Source: Haematobia irritans (taxonomy: Eukaryota > Arthropoda > Insecta > Diptera > Muscidae). Taken from it: 64,000 nucleotides of DNA. Numbering within the stretch: position 1 is the first letter of the stretch; every line of letters begins with the position of its first letter. Position numbers and translations under genes: made by a program. The notes under the pieces were generated by a model. It had not been told where the DNA came from. It worked only from the letters and a program-made list of their open reading frames with translations, and did not search any database. Below are positions 56,111 to 64,000 of this stretch, piece by piece. The stretch is taken from assembly GCF_050003625.1 (NCBI RefSeq), contig NC_134398.1:112940145-113004144 (forward strand). Direction: 5' to 3'.

Positions 56111-57796
56111 GATGCAGACATCAATAAAAATTATGCAGTGGAATGCAAATGGTATCCTAAAACACATAGATGAAATTCGGTACATTTTATGCGAAAAAAT
56201 ATTGATATATGTCTCATAAGCGAGACGCATTTTGTAAAAGATTCATTTCAGAAAATTAAAGACTACGATGTATTTAATGCTCCCCATTCAAGTAACACCA
56301 CAAGAGGAGGAAGTGATGTTATTATTAAAACCTCAATTAAACATTGGCTTGAAAATACTATATCGGTAGAGGAATTTCAAGTTACAACTGTACCAATTCA
56401 CATAAACAAAACGCTGGTATCAGTTTCATCTGTTTACAGTCCACCACGACATAATATAAAATTTTATCAGTACAAAGACATGCTAAATTCACATACACAT
56501 ATATTTATTACGGGAGGAGATTTCAATGCAAAGAACACAAAATGGGGCAGAGAGCTACATCGTGCAATTATGAATACAGGATGTACAGTAATATCTACCG
56601 GTAAACCAACCTACTGGACAACAGACGTGTCTAAAACTCCTGATATGATTGACTTTTTTATTATTAGAAAAATCCCGGAAAACAAACTGGTAATTGAAAA
56701 TTGATATGAACTCAGTTCTGACCATTCTCCTATATATCTTCATTATTTAAGTGAAGCAACTAATAAAAAAACTAATTTCAACCTAACAAATAACAGAACG
56801 GACTGGGATTACTTTCGTCACTTAATTACCACGTCTATTAGACATTCGCCAATCTACAATCCAAATGATATTGAGGAAGAAGTCGATGCTTTTACAAAGT
56901 TGATGCAACAAGTGGCCTGGGAGAGTACTCCAAGTATTCAAACAAATACGCCTCAGTATCCCCAATACATAGTAAATCAAATAAAGTTTAAAAGAAGGAT
57001 TAGAAAAAAATGACAACAAACTCGATCACCAGAGGATTCTTGGACATTTCCAAAGCCTTTGATGGAGTATGGCATGATGGTCTCCTTCTAAAGCTCAACA
57101 GATCACTTCCAAAGAATTATTGTGAGATTCTAAGCTCATACCTGAGTAATCGATTTGATAGAGTATGCCATGATAATGAATTCACTAATCTATATCCAAT
57201 ATATGCGGGGGTTCCGCAGGGCAGTATACTTTGACCACGGCTGTATCTACTATACACTCACGATATGCCTGTTAACGAAGATTGTTTCATTGGAACATTT
57301 GCTGATGACACAGTTTTAATGTCCTCTGCAAAAAAATACAAATGTATCCGTATATAAGCTTCAATCGTCTTTAAACAAGGTACACGAACGGACAAAAGAC
57401 TGGGGTCAAAAGTAGCAAATCTGTTCATGTTTACTTTGAGAAAATCGGCTCAAGTTACAAATCCCTAAAATAGGCAATGAACAAGTTCCAGCAAAATATC
57501 TTGGTTTTACACTATGGGGATGTGCGGCAAACAGTTCTATCGAAAAAATACAAAGGTTTCAAAACAAAGTGATAAGAAGCGCAGTAAACGCTCCATGGTA
57601 TGTCCGAAATAGTGACCTCCACCGAGACTTAAAAATGAACACAATCAAAGAGGAAATCTCTAGATTTGCAGAAAAACATCTTATCCGCCTCCAGAACCAT
57701 ACTAATCGCGAAGCCCGAAATTTACTCCAAACTTCCAATAAACATAAATTGCGCCGTTTCAAGCCACACGATTTATTAACTCGCTTTAACATATGA
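56111..57796 (+). pseudogene. Jockey-clade ORF2 (endonuclease and RT), deleted
   Basis: Endonuclease is seen at 56130-56704: I-S-E-T-H-F (catalytic Glu), G-G-D-F-N-A-K-N (Asp-Asn) and, after a stop, S-S-D-H-S-P-I (Asp-His). A deletion near 57010 joins the linker to the RT palm: L-D-I-S-K-A-F-D-G-V-W-H, G-V-P-Q-G-S-I-L, then F-A-D-D-T-V-L in place of YADD. The fingers region is missing. The C-terminal N-K-V-I-R-S-A-V-N-A-P-W-Y-V segment, typical of jockey, runs to 57796. Several stops and frameshifts. Confidence 0.88.
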
Positions 57797-58084
57797 AAGC
57801 CTCAATACCAATGAAAAATTTACAATAATTGTCCTAGTTAGACTATATGAGACTTAGGATATTTTAAATTCAATAAATCTACTGATGTTAATAAATAAAC
57901 TATTGGTTAGTCCCTTCTTCATAATAGAGACTAGTTGTAGTATAAGTTAAGCATCAAATATGTATTTGCTTAAATAAATAAAAAAAAAAAAAACAATGAC
58001 AGTCTCTTCCGATATAGTGGGACATGGAAATGAAAGAAACTTACTTCGATGTCACCATTGTAAAACAGAGTCACAAAAAAAAAT

Positions 58085-58555
58085 CGCCCTCAAAAAAATC
58101 GCATATGCCCCAAACACATTTTGCTTCAAGTATATATATTTTCAGGATTGGTCCAAAGAAAATATTGTTTGTATTGTTCAAACATATTGTGTTTCAACTT
58201 AGGCATACACTGGTAGAAAAAAATTTAATGAAATGTTCTTTGTGTATATATATTTTTAAGGCGCCAATTGGATACTTCCATTCTCTTAGTTGCAGCATAC
58301 TCTGAAGGTCTCTCTTTCTAAACACATATATGTTTATAGGCTATTCCTAAATTAATATATGTTTGCATCCAATCATTTTTTATTTACAAACATTTTGTGT
58401 CCCAACCACAATATGTTGCAACATATTAAAATATATGTCGAAACATTATATGAACATTATATGCTTGTACTCAAAAATATTGTGTTAAAAAATTTGAGTT
58501 CCAAACATATAATTTTTACACCCAAACGTATGAAAAACAGCATTTTTCGTCCGTG
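58085..58555 (+). mobile_element. Element X copy 3, short form (471 bp)
   Basis: It starts CGCCCTCAAAAAAATCGC (decayed CACCCTC end) and ends ..CGTCCGTG followed by TA. It has no tRNA-like modules and shares the inner cactggtagaaaaaa block with X5. It may be a chimeric short derivative. Confidence 0.6.
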
Positions 58556-58559
58556 TATA

Positions 58560-59160
58560 TGCACATGTTCGTTCAAGGAATACACCATCTATATTTTAAA
58601 TTAAAGTAACTATCATAATAAAAGTTGCTATTTTAATATTTCATAAACACATCCTTGCAATAATTATGAAAATATTTTGAAATTACGCAATTGCAAAAGT
58701 GTTTACATAAGGTAAAATGACCCATTGTTTCTAAAGGTTTACAGAAATATGACGATAAAAAATTAGGAAGAGCAATCTTCTTTTGGTAGGCCGTACCCAC
58801 GACTATATATGTCGGACAAGGCAACTATTACTACTACTTCCAATAGTAGAATGCAATTTCCAAAGTAATTGAAAATTTTTACTTAAATTAGTTCATTTCA
58901 TAGTTTATTTTATCTAAACAAGAATACCAAAAACAATTAAATTATATTATATATTCTTCTCTACTTAGGCTAAATTATACCCCATTCACATGAGGCTTAA
59001 AATGGATTTGAAGTCACTTATTTACAAAGAAAATTACAGTTGAAAATATTTAAAGTAGATTATGGGAGTGTAGCGAATGGTGATTTACCCAATGGTACTA
59101 AAAATAATGTTTTTGTAGTATTTATCCCTCCATTTTATACACGCACAGAAAAACCATGTT
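58560..59160. other. AT-rich stretch with one repeat trace
   Basis: It contains only the decayed hairpin repeat at 58785-58835. No gene was recognised. Confidence 0.35.
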
Positions 59161-59164
59161 TGGA

Positions 59165-60680
59165 CATTTTAAATCGGCTAACGCCCTGGGATAATACACA
59201 ATGTAAGTAAAAAATATGGGAAATATGAAGCGAGAGAAATTTTAATGCAATTGTACAAAAGAGATTTTTAATTTTTCAGGCGATACATATGTATTCGAGA
59301 TATAGGACAATTAGAGTAATATTTACAATTTTTGCTACTCAGCAATGGAGATTTTACAAGGATATTGGTTAGATCTCGCCAAGATATGTGTAGGGCGACT
59401 TGGATGGAGCCTTATTTAAAACTCATCCGTTCTGTGGAAATTTTGGCATTGCAGTGTGTAGGATATGGGGAAATCATCACAGAATTTTGTGTAAACTGTG
59501 AGAATTTTGGCCATATTTGTATTCTCTGTGGAAACTATCCAGTCAATTGGAGGAAAATCCCATTGAAAATGGGTCTAAAATATGAAACAGTCGACCATAT
59601 TTCCCCAACTCTGGTGTACGTATATATGGGAGCTATATACAATCTGAACCGATTTTGAATAAATTTGACATGTATAGTTAGAATAATAATTCTGCTATCT
59701 ATGCGAAATTTCACGTAAATGGGAGTATAACTTTGGCCCCCTGGTCATATGAGTGCAAATCGGACGGGAGATATATATGGGAGCCATATCTAAATCTGAA
59801 TCGATTTCAACCAAATTTGGCACAATTACCTATACTACTAAACGTACTCCTTGTGCGAAATTTGAAGCAAAGCACGGCAAAACCCTGGATTTTGAGGCCA
59901 TATAAGTTCAATCGGACGAAAGATATATATGGGAGCTTGATCTAAATCTGAACCGATTTTAACAAAATTTGACACACTTAACGATACTATTAAACGTACC
60001 CCGTGAGCAAAATTTGAAGCAAATCACGGCAAATCTCTGGCTTTTGTGGCCATATAATTTCAAATCGGACGAAAGATATATATGGGAGCTTTATCTAAAT
60101 TTGAACCGATTTCAATCAAGTGTACCAAGCATTGGTATAATGCCAATTCTACCCTCTGTGCAAAATTTCATGAAGATCGGTAGTAAATTTTGGGCTCTGT
60201 GGTCATATGAGTCTAAATCGGACGAAAGATATATATGGGAGCTATATCTAAATCTGAACCGATTTGGCTGATATTTTGCAAGATTTGCGAGATTCATTAA
60301 ATATTTGGATGTACGGTATTTCAAGAAAATTGGTTGATAAACACGCTAACTATGACCACATCGTAGATAATTATATATGGCAGCTATATCTAAATCTGAA
60401 CCGATTTTTTCCAAAACCAATAGCAATTGTCTCTGTCTCAAGAAACGGCCCTATGCCAAATTTGAGAACGATCGGACTTAAATTGCGAGCTGTACTTTGT
60501 GCACAAAATTACATATACAGACAGACAGACAGACAGACGGACATCGCTAAATCGACTCAGATTTTAATTCTTACCCGATCGGTATACTAAAAGATGGGTC
60601 TATGACCACTATTTCTTGGCGTTATATACAAATGCACAAACTTATTATACCCTGTACCACAGTAGTGGTGAAGGGTATAA
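59165..60680 (+). mobile_element. Family 2 dispersed element, second copy
   Basis: It carries the same body as 25615-29875 without the mariner insertion. The word tatatgggag recurs near 59623, 59773, 59927, 60079, 60233 and (as tatatggcag) 60375, about 150 bp apart. The (GACA)n-cggacatcgctaaatcGACTCAGA core lies at 60518-60562, and the right-end hairpin TATACCCTGTACCACAG..AGGGTATA at 60646-60679. The left end is truncated or diverged. Confidence 0.8.
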
Positions 60681-61435
60681 TTAATTAGATCAATTAATTT
60701 CATGGTTGAAGATAAAAAATATTTTATTGTGTGTGGGAGCCGGTTCCACGACACCGCTATAAATAATCAAATAGCAACTTACCGTTATTTAATATAACAA
60801 AAAATAAAAGCATTGCTTTAAGTATGTGTTTGAAAAATATTGTTTGTTATTTATTTTTAAGTCAAGACAACAAACATATGATTTTTAAATTTTATTTAAA
60901 ATGTGTGTTTTAAAACAGGACTAGAAATCATAAAGCAAAACATAAACTTAATATATTCATCGTGTATAAAAAATACTAAGAATAAAAAATTAAATAAAAG
61001 GCAAAAAATAAATTGAATATTATAAAACGTCTATCTTCGATTAGTTTTTAAAAATTCTCTGAGAACAGAATACAACGAAGCAACTGTCGAGAGCAGCGGT
61101 GCCAACTCTGTGGATTTTTCGTGATTTTGACGATTTTGGATGGTAAATTGGGCATGTGACGATTTATGATTTTAATCAACGTAGTTATAAATTGACTATT
61201 TTTGAAAATGTGCGTCTCAAGTTTCCTTTTAGTGTTTTTATTACGTGTTTTTAGTTGTAATGTAAATATCAATACTAAAAAATATGCTTAACATACTCTC
61301 TCTGCCACAATCTTAATTGGATTAAACACATCGCAAACCTTGAATTAAAATATAAAACAACTGTAGCTTTGATTATTCTGAGGGGCAAGAACTATTCTGG
61401 GGGGCATAGCCCCCCCAGCACCCCCCTAGCTACGC
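60681..61435. other. AT-rich stretch, nothing firm
   Basis: A single cagcggtgccaac word (61093) resembles a hAT end, but no partner was found. 61375-61432 is a C/G-tract junction (ggggggcatagccccccc). Confidence 0.35.
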
Positions 61436-62028
61436 CAATGATGGGGGCTATATATAATTATGGACCGATGTGGACCAATTTTTGCATGGTTATTAGAGAC
61501 CATATACCAACATCATGTACCAAATTTCAGCCGGATCGGATGAAATTTTCTTCTCTTTGAGACTCCGCAAGCCAAATCTGGGGATCGGTTTATATGGGGG
61601 CTATATATAATTATGGACCGATGTGGACCAATTTTTGCATGGTTGTTAGAGACCATATACCAACACCATATACCAAATTTCAGCCGGATCGGATGAAATA
61701 TGCTTCTGTTAGAGGCTCCACAAGCCAAATCTGAGGGTCCCTTTATATGGGGGCTATACGTAAAAGTGGACCGATATGGCCCATTTTCAATACCATCCGA
61801 CCTACATCGATAACAACTACTTGTGCCAAGTTTCAAGTTGATAGCTTTTTTCGTTCGGAAGTTAGCGTGATTTCAACAGACGGACGGACGGACATGCTTA
61901 GATCGACTCAGAATTTCACCACGACCCAGAATATATATACTTTATGGGGTCTTAGAGCAATATTTCGATGTGTTACAAACGGAATAACAAAGTTAATATA
62001 CCCCCATCCTATGATGGAGGGTATAAAA
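61436..62028 (+). mobile_element. Family 1 element, 5'-truncated copy
   Basis: Units begin (atgggggcta) at 61441, 61594 and 61747, again exactly 153 bp apart. The gacggacggacgg..atcGACTCAGAatttc core follows (61878-61917). The right end is the hairpin ATACCCCCATCCTATGATGGAGGGTAT (~61999-62027). It is in the opposite orientation to 9965-11797. Confidence 0.8.
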
Positions 62029-62329
62029 AATGTACCTGATTTTTGTTCTGCATTTTGCTATATGGATAATTTATTTTTATTTGCTGTTACATGATGTCTG
62101 CGTTTGTACATTTGATGGGCACACGATGTAAATATGGAATGATTACTTATTGTTGAAATTGAAATAAAATAGAGTGTGTAAAAATATATGATGTTTGCTT
62201 GAACGGCATTATAAATACAAATAAACAATGAATTAGTTTATAAATAAATAAATACAAACAAATAAAGTTAATTTTGTGTTTTCCTTTCTCAAGTGGCGTC
62301 CTTGTTTCGTCGATGAAAAAAGTTTTTTC

Positions 62330-62625
62330 ATAAAGAACAAAACATTTTAGGTTGTGACCATGTTCTTTTAACTAGGAGAAAAACATTTTTAATGAATACC
62401 ATAACATCTTAAATCGTGACCATTTTCTTTTCATTCAAACAAAATTCTTTTTATCAATATAATAACATTTTAGATGAGGACAATTATAGTTTTCTTGGAA
62501 CCATGTTCACTGAGCCAACATGGTTGCAGGTTAAAATGTTACATGGTCGCCGCAAAAATAGCTCCTATCATATTATTTTGCTCTTCGAATATGATTGTGA
62601 CAATCATGTTTCTTCTCTGCGTGTA
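62330..62625. repeat. Relative of the 54626 foldback MITE
   Basis: The right end cttctctgcgtg followed by TA matches the CACGCAGAGAAG end. The inner words aacattttag, gtgaccatgttc and gttacatggtcgcc match the 54626 element. The left end could not be fixed. Confidence 0.45.
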
Positions 62626-62685
62626 TGAATTGGTTGATATCAGTTTATAACTATATAAAACGATCAAGAATTGAAGTGGCTTATA

Positions 62686-63340
62686 TACTGAAAAAAAAAT
62701 ATTGTCGTGAGGTCAAAGACTTCATGTCTTTAAAATACGAATGTAAATTTTTCTTAGCATAGAGGACGCATTTTTCTAATATAAAGATTTTTTCCTTGTC
62801 CAAAAGTCGATAAACTTTTCAATGAAGTCGTATTGTCCTTATAATTAAGTGATTTCTCTTAAAAATGGGTATCATAACATGAAAGAAAAAATGTTTGGCC
62901 TAAGGTCAACTTGACTTTAATAATTCAGAAAAATTGTTTAAAATTAATGAAATTGTCTTTAAATTTGTTGTCTTTTTGCATCTTGACTACAAAGCAAAAA
63001 ATCGTTCAAATATAGGACATGTTTTTCATCACTTTATTTTAAAGACGTTTTTTACTTGAAATGTAGCATAATTTCTACTGGAAGTCGAGTCTGAATTTGG
63101 AAAATAATGTTGTCGTTAACTCGTTTTTAAAGGACTTTGATAGCATATGAAGAAAAAAGCTGAAAAAACGAAACATCAAAATTTGTTTCTTAGAAGAAAG
63201 TACACAAAACCCAAATTGAAAAGAGAATTGTGTCTTAAAAGTATCCTTACTTGCATTCTCCGCGTCTTTGGCTCGGAATCAATACCAAAATTTTTAAAGT
63301 AAAGACAAAATCTTTGGAACCGGGCATGCTTTTTTCAGTG
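62686..63340 (-). mobile_element. MITE T copy B (655 bp)
   Basis: It is the inverted match of 47706-48328. TA lies at 62684-62685 and 63341-63342. The right end in reverse complement reads CACTGAAAAAAGCATGCC. The left first base is T in place of C. It is non-coding. Confidence 0.8.
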
Positions 63341-63374
63341 TATATGTATTTAGTCCGCCTTTTTTATTTAACAT

Positions 63375-63480
63375 AAAATCCATATGGACTAATTTAAAAT
63401 TTAAAGACAATGTTGAGAAGTAAAACAATTTAACGCCTTCGGCAACTGCTACCACAATCCAAGTAATTCGATTATGCATG
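63375..63480. repeat. Family 1 end fragment
   Basis: The words atatggactaatttaaaatttaaagacaatgttgagaag and ctaccacaatccaagtaattcgattatgcatgaaagtc follow 11631-11717. Confidence 0.55.
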
Positions 63481-63483
63481 AAA

Positions 63484-63722
63484 GTCGCGGATGTCCGGCG
63501 ACGTAAATGGACATGGATTGGGCATATTCTGAGAGGAACATGCGACGATATTGCCAGACAAGCTCTTGAGTAGAATCCCGAGGGACATAGAAATCCCGGA
63601 CGGTTTCGGAATACCTGCATTCGGATGGTTAAAGCTGAGTGTACATGGAACCAAGTCAAAGCGTTGGCTAAGGGCCGTATAAAGTGGAGAGAATTCGTTG
63701 ATGTCCTTTGTACTGTATGAAC
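63484..63722 (+). pseudogene. Non-LTR retrotransposon ORF2 C-terminal fragment
   Basis: One frame reads R-R-R-K-W-T-W-I-G-H-I-L-R-G, then I-A-R-Q-A-L-E, a stop, N-P-E-G-H-R..G-R-F-R-N-T and G-R-I-K-W-R-E-F-V-D-V-L-C. The W-I-G-H..A-L-x-W-N-P-x-G-x-R-x-x-G-R-P pattern is common in the C-terminal part of several insect and vertebrate non-LTR polyproteins. The clade cannot be settled from this length. The remaining 63723-64000 shows nothing recognised. Confidence 0.6.
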
Positions 63723-64000
63723 TTTAAATCAAATTTTAAGCCTTCCTACGCCTATGCTGAATAGTCTAAAACATAACGAGCTTCATATGGCTATTTCCAG
63801 GAAAAGGTCAACCAGGACGAAGAAATTAAAATTGGCTAAACCGCCATTTTTGTCATTTATATTGTTAAAGAACTATTTGAATTTAAGGAATATAATGCGT
63901 TTAAAGCATATTTTTGTTGTGAAAAATTTACCCAAAAACTTACAATATTTTATTTTTCTTTTTTTGTGACTCTTTCCTCTGGTTTTACTTTTCGTTGTTA

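Larger units (their letters stand above)
54000..57993 (+). mobile_element. Jockey-clade non-LTR retrotransposon, decayed
   Basis: It has a two-ORF layout and a terminal A-rich tail (57971-57993). The flanks ACAATGGACAGTCT (53986-53999) and ACAATGACAGTCT (57993-58005) look like a target duplication with one base of difference. ORF1 is gag-like with zinc knuckles, ORF2 endonuclease and RT with a large deletion. No RNase H domain is visible, as expected for jockey. A foldback MITE splits ORF1. Confidence 0.8.

Noticed and set aside
61093..61105. hAT end at cagcggtgccaac
   Set aside because: No partner end or 8-bp duplication was found.

Overview
The window is AT-rich eukaryotic DNA made almost entirely of transposable elements (TEs). 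No host protein-coding gene could be recognised on either strand. The element set (Himar1-type mariner, LOA-clade and jockey-clade non-LTR retrotransposons, TA-targeted MITEs, two dispersed families with ~150-bp internal repeats) points to a dipteran, most likely a calyptrate fly of the Muscidae. The Himar1-like sequences recall the horn fly lineage, but the species is an inference.

Layout. 1-2.3 kb: degraded LOA, mariner and non-LTR scraps. 2.35-5.6 kb: three copies of an element here called X (two tRNA-like modules, 'ACATATG'-rich ends), with a (TA)n tract and a hAT MITE. 5.6-6.8 kb: mariner 1. 6.9-9.3 kb: a deleted LOA copy (L1). 9.4-12.5 kb: X pieces around a nested stack that holds a 'family 1' element with exact 153-bp repeats. 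12.6-13.6 kb: DD41D Tc1/mariner copy A. 14.7-19.0 kb: element Y1, with tandem exon-like units and nested hAT and piggyBac-like MITEs. 19.5-21.6 kb: mariner 2 and DD41D copy B. 23.0-25.1 kb: MITE V and X2. 25.4-29.9 kb: a five-deep nest (mariner 4 remnant > family 2 > mariner 3 > Harbinger-like element > DD41D copy C). 30.06-47.65 kb: element Y2, inverted relative to Y1, split by an old LOA element (L4) that is itself split by two younger, nearly full-length LOA copies (L3, L5). 47.7-53.7 kb: MITEs and fragments. 54.0-58.0 kb: a decayed jockey-clade element. 58-64 kb: X3, family 2, family 1, MITE and non-LTR fragments.

Mobility. The LOA copies L3 and L5 are closest to coding capacity. Each has an intact ORF1 and an ORF2 with endonuclease, reverse transcriptase, RNase H and a C-terminal Cys/His finger, but L5 carries a one-base frameshift and L3 is split by a 477-bp insertion. 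All mariner and DD41D transposases are broken or deleted, so these copies would need enzymes supplied elsewhere. Target-site duplications and paralogous empty sites give a relative order of insertions: Y2, then L4, then L3 and L5, then the MITE inside L3.

Limits. Element names X, Y, Z, W, V, T, family 1 and family 2 are local labels. Similarities were judged by eye from the sequence; no alignment or database search was run.
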